Shown here: positions 49,614-57,368 of the stretch, piece by piece
How positions within the stretch are numbered: the first letter of the stretch is position 1
Layout: every line of letters begins with the position of its first letter
Origin: Bradyrhizobium sp. CCBAU 51765
GTDB taxonomy: Bacteria > Pseudomonadota > Alphaproteobacteria > Rhizobiales > Xanthobacteraceae
Length of the DNA: 64,000 nt
Reading direction: 5' to 3'
Assembly: GCF_015291725.1 (NCBI RefSeq)
Contig: NZ_CP030038.1
Span: forward strand, 744,001-808,000
Made by a program: the position numbers and the translations under genes
The notes under the pieces: generated by a model
Seen by the model: the letters and a program-made list of their open reading frames with translations, nothing else
Told to the model about the DNA's origin: nothing
The model's database searches: none

Positions 49614-50427
49614 TCGCGCGCCGGCGGAGATTGCGAAGGACACTGCGACGCGCCGCGTCCGCTTCCGTGGCGCGGGCTTCGTGCCGGACTCGAGCCGCCA
49701 CGGCGGCTGGATCGCGCTCGCGCTCGTCATCGCCCTTTGGCAGGTCGCCGGCAGCGCCGGCCTCGTCAATCCGCTGTTCCTGCCGGCGCCCTCGGCGATC
49801 GCGCACGCGATCTACCAGCTCGCTATCTCAGGCGCGCTCTGGCAGCACGTTTCGGCCTCGCTGCTGCGCATCGGCGTCGGCTGGCTGCTCGGCACCGCGG
49901 CCGGTGTCGCCGTCGGCTTTGCCATCGGCCTGTCGCGGCTGGCGCGCAGCGTCGGCATCACCTTCATCTCGGCGCTGTTCCCGATTCCGAAGATCGCGCT
50001 GTTGCCGCTGTTGATCCTCTGGCTCGGCATCGGCGAAGAGCCGAAGATCGCAACCATTGCGCTCGGCGTCTTCTTCTCCACCGCGATCTCGGTCTATAGC
50101 GGCGTTGATGCAGTGCCGCGCAACCTGATCCGCATGGCGCAGAGCTTCAACGTTCCCTTCGCCACCATCGTGCGCAAGGTGATCTGGCCGGGCGCACTGC
50201 CCGCGATCCTCGCCGGCTTCCGCATCACGGCGTCGGTGGCGCTGCTGCTCGTCGTCAGCGCCGAGATGGTCGGTGCGCAATACGGCATCGGCGCCTTTGT
50301 GCTGCAAGCCGGCAATCTGATGCAGACGGATCAGCTGCTCGCGGGCGTGGTGATCCTGTCGGTGTTCGGGCTGGCAGTGGGCAAGGTGATCGGCTGGCTG
50401 GAGACGCGGCTGTTGCATTGGCGGTAG
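49606..50427 (+). CDS. ABC transporter permease (NitT/TauT type)
   Basis: A 273-residue inner-membrane permease with about six helices, including WIALALVIALWQVAGSAGLV, LLRIGVGWLLGTAAGVAVGF and the coupling EAA-like loop NLIRMAQSFNVPFATIVRKV followed by WPGALPAILAGFRI. The start at 49606 is preferred since it overlaps the ATPase stop and is preceded by GCGAGG. It completes the binding-protein/ATPase/permease set. Downstream lies repeat family A copy 2, perhaps a terminator. Confidence 0.92.
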   Translation: MLDRAPAEIAKDTATRRVRFRGAGFVPDSSRHGGWIALALVIALWQVAGSAGLVNPLFLPAPSAIAHAIYQLAISGALWQHVSASLLRIGVGWLLGTAAGVAVGFAIGLSRLARSVGITFISALFPIPKIALLPLLILWLGIGEEPKIATIALGVFFSTAISVYSGVDAVPRNLIRMAQSFNVPFATIVRKVIWPGALPAILAGFRITASVALLLVVSAEMVGAQYGIGAFVLQAGNLMQTDQLLAGVVILSVFGLAVGKVIGWLETRLLHWR

Positions 50428-50476
50428 CCGCGAACGCAAAGATCATGAGGACGCAGGCGAGCGCCACAAATCAGGT

Positions 50477-50562
50477 CGTCATGCCCGGGCTTGACCCGGG
50501 CATCCACGTCTTTCCTCGGGCGTAGCGGCACGTGGATGGCCGGGACAAGCCCGGCCATGACG
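50477..50562. repeat. Palindromic intergenic repeat, family A copy 2
   Basis: An 86-bp near-palindrome starting CGTCATGCCCGGGCTTGACC and ending GGCCATGACG, highly similar to 43849-43933. It fills most of the gap between the permease gene and the convergent gentisate dioxygenase gene, so it may serve as a shared terminator. Confidence 0.85.
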
Positions 50563-50579
50563 GAGGATAGAGCGGCGCC

Positions 50580-51620
50580 TCACGCGTTGCCGCGATCTTC
50601 CCTGAACAGATCCAGCTTCTGCTGCACGGGCCGGTCCGAGAAGCTGAACAGCACGGCGTCCTCGTCCGCCTCGTGCGTCACCCAGTGCCAGCTCGGCACC
50701 ACGAACAGATCGCGCGGGGCCCATTCGAAAACAGCATCGCCGATGCGGCTGCGGCCCTTGCCTTCGATCGGGCAGAACACCGTCGCATCGGTCGCGCGAT
50801 AGCGCGCCGTCTTGAATCCCCTGGGCAGCAGCTGAATGAAGGTGCCGATGGTCGGCATGGCGAAATCGCCGGTCTCGGGGTTGCTGAACTTCAGCTTGAG
50901 GCCGTGGCAGGCGTCCCATTCCTGGCTGGTCCTCGCCTTCTCCAGTGCCTCGCGGGTGTAGGCATAGGGATAGCTGAAGATCGGCGAGGTCTTCGAGCTC
51001 CGCTTCACATCAACGGGCAAGAGGTTGTGGCCGTAGCGGGCAAAGCTGTCGCCGGCAGGTTTCGTGATCTTCTGCTGGTCTTCCTTCGATCCTTCCGCGA
51101 AGGAACAGTCGAAGAACTGCACCAACGGGATATCGAGGCCGTCGAGCCAGAACATCGGCTGGTCGGTCTCGTTGGAATGATCGTGCCAGGTCATGGACGG
51201 CGTGATGATGAAATCGCCGGGCTCCATCGCGGTGCGTTCGCCATCGACGGCGGTGTGGGCACCCTTGCCTTCGAGCACGAAGCGCAGCGCCGACTGGCTG
51301 TGCCGGTGCGCAGGCGCGACGTCGCCGGGCACCACCATCTGCACCCCCGCGTAGAGCGAGGTCGTGATCTTGGACTGGCCGCGCAGCCCCGGGTTCTCCA
51401 GCACCAGCACGCGCCGCTCGGCCTCCTTGGCGGTGATGAGCTTGCCGGCCTCCGTCATGTAGTCGCGGATGACGTCGAACTTCCAGAGGTGCGGCCGGCA
51501 GGCACTCTTCGGCTCCGGCGTGATCAGGTCGCTCATCACCGTCCACAGCGCGGTGAGATTCTCGCCATCGATCTTCTTGTAGAATGCCTCGCGTTCCGGC
51601 GTCTTGATCACGACTTCCAT
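50580..51620 (-). CDS. Gentisate 1,2-dioxygenase
   Basis: A 346-residue bicupin ring-cleaving dioxygenase. Cupin 1 has PGDVAPAHRHSQSALRFVLE with the two metal His of HRH, and further MEPGDFIITPSMTWHDHSNE; cupin 2 lies near residues 250-330 (VFCPIEGKGRSRIGD, LFVVPSWHWVTHEADEDAVL). It opens gentisate (2,5-dihydroxybenzoate) to maleylpyruvate. The length is normal for the family. A 24-bp sequence upstream (51647-51670) recurs at the promoter of the nearby monooxygenase/ligase unit. Divergent from it is a glutathione-type isomerase, the next step of the same pathway. Confidence 0.92.
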   Translation of the reverse strand: MEVVIKTPEREAFYKKIDGENLTALWTVMSDLITPEPKSACRPHLWKFDVIRDYMTEAGKLITAKEAERRVLVLENPGLRGQSKITTSLYAGVQMVVPGDVAPAHRHSQSALRFVLEGKGAHTAVDGERTAMEPGDFIITPSMTWHDHSNETDQPMFWLDGLDIPLVQFFDCSFAEGSKEDQQKITKPAGDSFARYGHNLLPVDVKRSSKTSPIFSYPYAYTREALEKARTSQEWDACHGLKLKFSNPETGDFAMPTIGTFIQLLPRGFKTARYRATDATVFCPIEGKGRSRIGDAVFEWAPRDLFVVPSWHWVTHEADEDAVLFSFSDRPVQQKLDLFREDRGNA

Positions 51621-51646
51621 GGTTGCTGCTCCCGATCGTTTGTTGA

Positions 51647-51670
51647 TTGACAGTATACTGACGATCTAGG
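51647..51670. promoter_or_regulatory. Operator-like sequence shared with the FMO/ligase promoter
   Basis: A 24-bp sequence beginning TTGACAGTATACT; 22 of 24 bases match 55882-55905. It contains the palindrome CAGTATACTG. It sits 27 nt before the dioxygenase start, in the position of the core promoter. The MarR-family protein encoded at 52424 is the likely ligand-responsive repressor. Confidence 0.65.
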
Positions 51671-51700
51671 TAGCGTCAATGTAAGGGATGGTGGTAAGGC

Positions 51701-51781
51701 TGTCGTTCCGGGGCACGCGAAGCGTGAACCCGGAACCTCGAGATTCCGGGTTCGATGCTGACGCATCGCCCCGGAATGACA
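51701..51781. repeat. Palindromic intergenic repeat, family B copy 2
   Basis: Starts TGTCGTTCCGGGGCACGCG and ends CCCCGGAATGACA, with the same inner CTCGAG as copy 1 (48739-48820). It lies in the divergent region between the dioxygenase operator and the isomerase gene start. Confidence 0.85.
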
Positions 51782-51801
51782 AACAAGGGAAGGAGGTCCC
51801 G

Positions 51802-52434
51802 ATGAAGCTGCACGGCTATTTCCGCTCCAGCGCCGCCTATCGGGTGCGGATCGCGCTGAACCTCAAGGGGCTCGGCGCCGAGCATCTGCCGCATCATCTT
51901 CGCAAGGGCGAACAATGCGCGCCCGCTTATCTGGCCATCAACCCGCAAGGCCTCGTGCCCGCGCTGGAGAGCGAGGGCGGCACCGTGCTGACGCAATCGG
52001 TGGCGATCATCGAATGGCTTGACGAGACCCACCCCAATCCGCCGCTGCTGCCAAAGGATCCGCTGCGCCGCGCCAAGGTGAGGGCGTTCGCGCTGGCGAT
52101 CGCCTGCGACACCCATCCGGTGCAGAATTTGAAGGTGCTGGCGCGGCTGCGCGAGCTCGCCCTGCCCGAGGAGAAGGTGCAGGACTGGGCGGCGTGGGTC
52201 AATCGCGAGGGCCTGTCGGCCTGCGAGACCCTGATCCGAGATGAGAAGGGGCCGTTCTGCTTCGGCGATGCGCCGACACTGGCCGATCTGTGCCTCGTGC
52301 CGCAGCTTACCAATGCCCGCCGCTTCGGCGTCGATGTCTCCGCCTATCCGCGCCTGCTCGAGGCCGAGGCCGCCGCCAAGGCGCTGCCCGCCTTCGCCGA
52401 TGCCGCACCGGAGAAGCAGCCCGATGCCGAGTAA
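51802..52434 (+). CDS. Zeta-class glutathione S-transferase: maleylpyruvate/maleylacetoacetate isomerase
   Basis: A 210-residue GST of the zeta class. It begins MKLHGYFRSSAAYRVRIALN, containing the signature SSxxxRVRIAL, followed by NPQGLVPALESEGGTVLTQS (glutathione site) and DAPTLADLCLVPQLTNARRF. Zeta GSTs isomerise maleylacetoacetate or, in the gentisate route, maleylpyruvate to fumarylpyruvate using glutathione. Position next to gentisate dioxygenase supports the second. AGGAGG precedes the ATG. The MarR gene overlaps its end by 11 nt, giving coupled translation. Confidence 0.88.
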   Translation: MKLHGYFRSSAAYRVRIALNLKGLGAEHLPHHLRKGEQCAPAYLAINPQGLVPALESEGGTVLTQSVAIIEWLDETHPNPPLLPKDPLRRAKVRAFALAIACDTHPVQNLKVLARLRELALPEEKVQDWAAWVNREGLSACETLIRDEKGPFCFGDAPTLADLCLVPQLTNARRFGVDVSAYPRLLEAEAAAKALPAFADAAPEKQPDAE

Positions 52435-52936
52435 GCCTGCCGCTCCGATCACCATGGACGCGGTCTATGCCGCGCCGGGCTATCTGTTCCGGCGCATGCA
52501 GCAGATCGCGGTCTCGATCTTCATGGAGGAGTGCAAGGCGTTCGATCTCACCCCGGTGCAATATGCCGCGCTGGTCGCGATCCATACCCATCCCGGCATC
52601 GACGCAACGCGGCTGTCGGCGGTGATCGCCTTCGACCGCTCCACGCTCGGCAGCGTGATCGAGCGGCTCCAGGCCAAGGGCTATATCGAGCGCAAGCCGG
52701 CCCCGGAAGACAGGCGGATCAAGCTGCTCCACCTGACAAAATCAGGCGCCGCGATCCTGCGCGACATCATCCCCGCCGTCGAACGCGCCCAGGCGCGGAT
52801 GCTTGAACCGCTGAAGCCCGCCGACCGCAAGACGCTGATGGGGCTGTTGGTGCAGCTCGTCGATCTCAACAACGAGGCCTCGCGCGTGCCGCTGCGGGCG
52901 GAGGATGCACTGGAGCATCTGGGGAAGGCTGGGTGA
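52424..52936 (+). CDS. MarR-family transcription regulator
   Basis: A 170-residue winged-helix regulator. The DNA-binding part is ATRLSAVIAFDRSTLGSVIE, with the wing IERKPAPEDRRIKLLHLTKS; flanking helices form the dimer interface. ATG 52424 overlaps the GST stop; ATG 52454 (MDAVYAAPG) is an alternative and closer to the family start. It is probably the repressor acting on the two GTATAC-containing operators of the gentisate cluster, released by an aromatic acid or its CoA ester. That link is inferred from location. Confidence 0.9.
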   Translation: MPSKPAAPITMDAVYAAPGYLFRRMQQIAVSIFMEECKAFDLTPVQYAALVAIHTHPGIDATRLSAVIAFDRSTLGSVIERLQAKGYIERKPAPEDRRIKLLHLTKSGAAILRDIIPAVERAQARMLEPLKPADRKTLMGLLVQLVDLNNEASRVPLRAEDALEHLGKAG

Positions 52937-52987
52937 GGGGATGATTCGCGGCTGTTGATGTGGCCGTGCTGCCACCTCCATCTCCGC

Positions 52988-53088
52988 TGTCATTCCCCGC
53001 GAAAGCGGGGATCCAGTACGCTGCGGCTTCTCGGCTCATCACAGCCGCCTCTGGAATACTGGATCGCCTGCCTTCGCGGGCGATGACA
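52988..53088. repeat. Imperfect intergenic palindrome, family C
   Basis: A stem of about 100 bp that starts TGTCATTCCCCGCGAAAGCG and closes with GGGCGATGACA; the inner part has GGATCCAGTA paired with TACTGGATC. Single copy here, similar in design to family A and B. It lies between the convergent MarR and CoA-ligase genes. Confidence 0.7.
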
Positions 53089-53113
53089 CTGAGAAATTGG
53101 TGAGGCTATCGCC

Positions 53114-54727
53114 TCACATCCGCAGCAACGCCTGCCGGTCGATCTTGCCCGTGCCCGTCTTCGGCAGCTCGTCGATGAAGATCACCTCGCGCGGATATTT
53201 GTACGGCAAGAGCTTGCCCTTGACGTAGTCCTGCAGCCTACGCGTCGCTTCGCCCCGGTCGGCGGCGCGGTTGTTCATCACCACGACTGCCTTCAGCGTC
53301 ATGCGCCGGTCCGGCAATTCGGCGGCGAACACCGCGCATTCGCGGATGTCGGGGTGGTCGGCCAGACACAGCTCGACTTCGAGCGGATAGACCCACTGGC
53401 CTGAGATCTTGATGAGATCGTCGGCGCGGCCGCGGAAGAAGTGGAAGCCGTCGGCATCGCGGATGAAGCGGTCGCCGGTGTAGATCCAGCCGCCGTCGCG
53501 AATCGTTTCCGCGGACTTGTCCGGCCGGTTCCAGTACAGCGGCGTGTTGGAATCGCCGCGCACCCACAGGATGCCTTCCTCGCCGTCACCGACGTCGTTT
53601 CCGTCCTTGTCGCGCAGCGCGACCTCGTAGCCGGGCACGCGCAGGCCGGCGGCGCCGAGCTTTTTCTGCTCGGGCCTGTTGGAGAGATAGATGTGCAGCA
53701 CCTCGGTCGAGCCGAGGCCTTCGACGATTTCGAGCCCCGTGAGCGTCTTCCAGCCGTTGAAGACCTCCGCCGATAGCACCTCGGCGGCGGAGAGCGCCAT
53801 GCGCAGCGACGAGAAGTCCGTCTTGTCCGCGCCTTCGGCTTTTGTCAGCGATGTATAAAGCGTCGGCAGCCCGAAGAAGAGCGTCGGCTTGTATCGCTCG
53901 ATCGCGGCGAAGATCGACGCAGGCTTCGGCTGGCCCGGCAGCAGCAGCGTCGCGGCGCCGGCAGAGAACGGGAAGGTGACGGAGTTGCCGAAGCCGTAGG
54001 CAAAGAAGATCTTCGGCACCGAGAAGCAGATGTCGTCAGGCGTCAGCTTCAGCACGTTCCGCGCAAAGGCGGCATCGCTGTAGGCCATGTCGTGCTGCAG
54101 ATGCACGATGCCCTTGGGCCGTCCGGTCGAGCCGGAGGAGTACATCCAGAACGCCATCTCGTTGCGACGCGTGTCGGCTTCGGCGAGATCAGCCGGGAAT
54201 TGCGCGAGCCAGTCTGCCGCCGCGAGCGCCGCAGGCGCGGCATGCTCGCCCGCTGTCCCATTGACGACGATCAGCGTATGGAGCGTCGTATCCTTGCACG
54301 CCTCCGCGTTGAAGCGCGCCGCGAACTCGGCATCCGCGACCGCGACGGCCGCGCCGGAATCGGCGAGATAGAATTGCAGGAGGTCCGGCGGCGTCAACGT
54401 GTTGATCAGGAGCGGCACGAAGCCGGCCCGCACCGCGCCGAAGAAGGCGGCCGGGTAGGCCGGCGTGTCGTCGAGGAACAGGAGCACGCGATCGCCGCGC
54501 TCGAGGCCGAGCGAGGCGAATCCGTTGCCCCAGCGGCAGGCTTCGCCGCAGAGCTCGGCATAGGTCCGCGTGCCCGCCGGGCCCATGAGTGCGATCTTGT
54601 CGCCGCGGCCCTTGCCGAGATTGTCGAACAGCACGCGGCTGGCATTGTAAGTTTCAGGAACGGCAAAGCCGATTTCGCGTGCGCCCGGGCCGTCGGCGGG
54701 CACCTGGTCGCGGATTTCGTTGCTCAT
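53114..54727 (-). CDS. Benzoate/salicylate-type CoA ligase
   Basis: A 537-residue AMP-forming ligase close to the benzoate-CoA ligase family. Motifs: AFWMYSSGSTGRPKGIVHLQ (phosphate loop), the substrate-side KIFFAYGFGNSVTFPFSAGA, VEGLGSTEVLHIYLSN, GGWIYTGDRFIRDADGFHFF, ADDLIKISGQWVYPLEVE and the C-terminal catalytic Lys in LPKTGTGKIDRQALL. It converts an aromatic acid to its CoA thioester. The ATG overlaps the stop of the monooxygenase gene (ATGA), so the two are one unit. With that hydroxylase, salicylate is a plausible substrate. Confidence 0.9.
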   Translation of the reverse strand: MSNEIRDQVPADGPGAREIGFAVPETYNASRVLFDNLGKGRGDKIALMGPAGTRTYAELCGEACRWGNGFASLGLERGDRVLLFLDDTPAYPAAFFGAVRAGFVPLLINTLTPPDLLQFYLADSGAAVAVADAEFAARFNAEACKDTTLHTLIVVNGTAGEHAAPAALAAADWLAQFPADLAEADTRRNEMAFWMYSSGSTGRPKGIVHLQHDMAYSDAAFARNVLKLTPDDICFSVPKIFFAYGFGNSVTFPFSAGAATLLLPGQPKPASIFAAIERYKPTLFFGLPTLYTSLTKAEGADKTDFSSLRMALSAAEVLSAEVFNGWKTLTGLEIVEGLGSTEVLHIYLSNRPEQKKLGAAGLRVPGYEVALRDKDGNDVGDGEEGILWVRGDSNTPLYWNRPDKSAETIRDGGWIYTGDRFIRDADGFHFFRGRADDLIKISGQWVYPLEVELCLADHPDIRECAVFAAELPDRRMTLKAVVVMNNRAADRGEATRRLQDYVKGKLLPYKYPREVIFIDELPKTGTGKIDRQALLRM

Positions 54728-55866
54728 GCGGCATCTCCGCCGCCGTTCTTGGCCGCCTCGTAGCGCGCCATGAAGGCCGGCGACATCGCGCGCAGCCGCG
54801 AATCGTCGATGCGGCCGGAGCGGGTGATATAGCTGTAGGCGAAGTCCATCAGGGGAAGCTTCATGTGCTCGGCGAAGTGCTCGTACCAGAACGCGCTCGT
54901 GCGCGCGGCATCGACGAGCTTCTGCACGATGGGCTTGCGCGCGGCCTGATAGCGATGCAGCGCGGTCGCAAGATGCGCATCCGACTCCAGCGCCTTGACC
55001 AGCGCGATCGCGTCCTCGATCGCGAGCCGCGTGCCCGAGCCGATCGAGAAATGTGCGGAATGCAGCGCGTCGCCGAGCAGCACCATGTTCTTGAACGACC
55101 AGTGCTCGTTCCAGACCCAGGGGAAGTTGCGCCAGACCGATTTGTTCGAGACGAGGCAGTGGCCGCCAAGCGTGTCGGCGAAGACCTCCTCGCAGACACC
55201 CTTGGACTGCTCGACGTCCTTGTAGGCGAAGCCGTAGGCCTGCCAGGTTGCGTGATCGCATTCGACCAGGAACGTGCTCATGCCCGGTGAATAGCGGTAG
55301 TGATGGGCGTTGAAGGCGCCGCGGTCGGTCTTCACGAAGGTCTGCGACAGCGTGTCGAAGCGCTTCGAGGTGCCGTACCAGACGAACTTGTTGGAGGAGT
55401 AGGACAGTGAGGTGCCGAAGTCGCCTTCGAAGGCGCGGCGCACCAGCGAGTTCAGCCCGTCGGCGGCGACGATCAGATCGTGGCCGTTGAGCTGGTCGAT
55501 TGCCTGGATCTGCGTGTCGAAGCGCGGCGTGGCGCCGACATCGAGCGCACGCTGCTGCAGGAACCTGAGCAGCTCGAGGCGCCCGATCGAGGAGAAGCCG
55601 ACCCCGTCGATGGCGACGCTGTCGCCATGCAGGTTCAGCGTGATGTTCTCCCAGCTCTCCATATGCGGGGCGATCGCATCGACCGTCTCGGGGTCGTCGG
55701 CCCGCAGGAATTCCAGCGCCTGGTCGGAGAACACGACGCCAAAGCCCCAGGTCGCGTCGGCCGGGTTCTGTTCGAACAGGTCGACCTGATCCTCGGGATG
55801 ACGCTTCTTCCAAAGATAGGCGAAGTAGAGCCCACCGGGCCCCCCGCCAATCACGGCGATCCGCAA
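54724..55866 (-). CDS. FAD-dependent aromatic monooxygenase, salicylyl-CoA 5-hydroxylase-like
   Basis: A 380-residue flavin monooxygenase. It starts MRIAVIGGGPGGLYFAYLWK (FAD GxGxxG) and FGVVFSDQALEFL; the middle has HDLIVAADGLNSLVRRAF (DG motif), and MVLLGDALHSAHFSIGSGTR is the GD motif. Its nearest-looking family is salicylyl-CoA 5-hydroxylase/2-aminobenzoyl-CoA monooxygenase, but only the monooxygenase half is present. The TTG start at 55866 has AGGGAGG before it. It overlaps the CoA ligase by 4 nt. Together they would turn salicylate into gentisyl-CoA, and a thioesterase (not seen) would free gentisate. Confidence 0.88.
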   Translation of the reverse strand: MRIAVIGGGPGGLYFAYLWKKRHPEDQVDLFEQNPADATWGFGVVFSDQALEFLRADDPETVDAIAPHMESWENITLNLHGDSVAIDGVGFSSIGRLELLRFLQQRALDVGATPRFDTQIQAIDQLNGHDLIVAADGLNSLVRRAFEGDFGTSLSYSSNKFVWYGTSKRFDTLSQTFVKTDRGAFNAHHYRYSPGMSTFLVECDHATWQAYGFAYKDVEQSKGVCEEVFADTLGGHCLVSNKSVWRNFPWVWNEHWSFKNMVLLGDALHSAHFSIGSGTRLAIEDAIALVKALESDAHLATALHRYQAARKPIVQKLVDAARTSAFWYEHFAEHMKLPLMDFAYSYITRSGRIDDSRLRAMSPAFMARYEAAKNGGGDAA

Positions 55867-55881
55867 CGTCTGCCTCCCTAA

Positions 55882-55905
55882 TTGACAGTATACTTACTAT
55901 CTAGG
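55882..55905. promoter_or_regulatory. Operator-like sequence upstream of monooxygenase/ligase
   Basis: A 24-bp sequence beginning TTGACAGTATACT, matching the one at 51647-51670 in 22 of 24 positions. It lies only 16 nt upstream of the TTG start of the monooxygenase, with the ribosome site between. The two copies define a small regulon of the gentisate cluster. Confidence 0.65.
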
Positions 55906-56055
55906 GGTAGACTAATGTGCTCCGGCGCCCGGCGCCAGCGGAATTATCGGCAAGGCCGGCAAGCCAAAGCACGCCTTCGAACACCCCTTTCGCCGGTGTC
56001 CGAAACCTCAGGTCCGAACCATAGCCAAACCGGGGCGAATTGGCCACCGGGGGTG

Positions 56056-56271
56056 TCAGACGCAGCGCTTCACATAGACCCCGTTCACCAGCACCCTGGT
56101 GCAACGGACCGCGGGCACGGGCTTGCGGACGACCACGGCCGCGTTCGGACCGGCGCAGCCGGCGCGATAGACGCCGCGGGCGCATACCACCGCATTGGCA
56201 TCGGTGGCCTCGAACGTCATGGTTGCGGCGAAGGCGAAGAGAGCAGAACCAACGAGCAGCAACGAACGCAT
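56056..56271 (-). CDS. Small exported Cys-containing protein, hypothetical
   Basis: A 71-residue protein with a signal peptide, MRSLLLVGSALFAFAATMTF, and a mature part with four cysteines (VVCARGVYRAGCAGPN, AVRCTRVLVNGVYVKRC). A strong GGGAGGACGAC ribosome site precedes the ATG. The cysteine pattern suggests two disulfides in the periplasm. Paralogue-like proteins are frequent in Bradyrhizobium genomes; function is unknown. Confidence 0.72.
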   Translation of the reverse strand: MRSLLLVGSALFAFAATMTFEATDANAVVCARGVYRAGCAGPNAAVVVRKPVPAVRCTRVLVNGVYVKRCV

Positions 56272-56383
56272 GTCGTCCTCCCGATCTTGTCGTTATCGAA
56301 ATGCTACTTGCAAAAGGCTTGTCGTTGCAGGCGTGCGGCGGTTCATTTTCGCACGCCGACCATCATTGCCGCGACGCGCCGCC

Positions 56384-57223
56384 TCATCGTGCCGCGAACG
56401 GGGCGAGCACGTCCTTGCACGCGGGCGACAGCGAGGCGGCCCTGTTGGAAATGCATTGTATGATGCGGCCGCCGCCGGGCGCGACACCGGCGCAGAGCGT
56501 GCGGATGTCGGCGCCGCAGGCCGACCTCACGATGAACAGCTCCTCTCGCGGCAGCAGGGGGCGCAAGACGATGACGGCAGGCGCGGCCGCTGCCGGCGCT
56601 GCAGCTGCCGCCGGTGCTGCCGTTGCGCCGCCGCCGGCTGCGGCGCTCACGGCCTTCTCGCAGGCCGGCGAGACCTTGGCCTTGTTCTTCTCCAGGCATT
56701 CGAGCGCCGCCGCGCCGCCCGGCGTCACGCTGGCGCAGACCTTGGGATAGTCGGCGCGGCACGCGCTCTTGACGGCCGCGACCTGCGCGCTGCTCGGCTG
56801 CTTGGCGGCAGCGGCCTTCGGCGTCGGTGCAGCGGCGGGCTGCGCTGCGGGCGCGGGCTCAGCCTTGGACGCAGCAGGCGGCGCCGAATCCACCTTGGGT
56901 GCGGCTTCCTTGGGCGCAGCCTCGGCCTTCGGCGCAGCGGGCGCGGCTTCGGTCTTCGGAGCCGCAGCGGGTTCGACGGCGCGAACCGCGGTCTGGCATC
57001 CCGATGACAGGCTGGACATGTTTTTCGCCAGGCATTGATACGCTTCCGTGCCGCCGGGCGTCACGCTCGCGCAGTGCGCCATGAAATCCGAGCGGCATGC
57101 GGAGCGGATGGCGCTCTTCTGGGCCTCGGTCGGCGCTTGCGCGGCTGCCGATGTCGCGGTTGCAAAGAGTGCCGCCGCCAGCAGCGCCTTGCGCCGCGAT
57201 GCATGCTTCAACGTGTTGAACAT
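56384..57223 (-). CDS. Secreted cysteine-rich-repeat protein
   Basis: A 279-residue exported protein with a signal (KALLAAALFATATSAAAQAP) and three copies of a Cys-rich unit: SACRSDFMAHCASVTPGGTE with CLAKNMSSLSSGC (about 40-80), SACRADYPKVCASVTPGGAA with CLEKNKAKVSPAC (about 155-190), and SACGADIRTLCAGVAPGGGR with CISNRAASLSPAC (about 235-270). Long Ala/Pro/Lys-rich linkers separate them. The unit resembles the Cys-rich repeat of Golgi-glycoprotein-1-like proteins found in alphaproteobacteria, probably disulfide-bonded. CAGGAAATC precedes the ATG at 57223. Function unknown. Confidence 0.78.
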   Translation of the reverse strand: MFNTLKHASRRKALLAAALFATATSAAAQAPTEAQKSAIRSACRSDFMAHCASVTPGGTEAYQCLAKNMSSLSSGCQTAVRAVEPAAAPKTEAAPAAPKAEAAPKEAAPKVDSAPPAASKAEPAPAAQPAAAPTPKAAAAKQPSSAQVAAVKSACRADYPKVCASVTPGGAAALECLEKNKAKVSPACEKAVSAAAGGGATAAPAAAAAPAAAAPAVIVLRPLLPREELFIVRSACGADIRTLCAGVAPGGGRIIQCISNRAASLSPACKDVLAPFAAR

Positions 57224-57368
57224 CTGAATGATTTCCTGCCCGTCGGGTAAGCCGACGATTCTTGAAATGTGATGCAATCGCAATTGTCGCGAGTGACGCC
57301 TCGCAAGGCAGCATCATTCGCCGCTTTGACCTCACTCGCAAGTCAATTATGCCAGCGCCGACCGGGTC

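Noticed and set aside
54728..55813. In-frame N-terminal extension of the benzoate-type CoA ligase
   Set aside because: It runs through the FMO gene in another frame; the ATG at 54727 overlaps the FMO stop and fits the family length.
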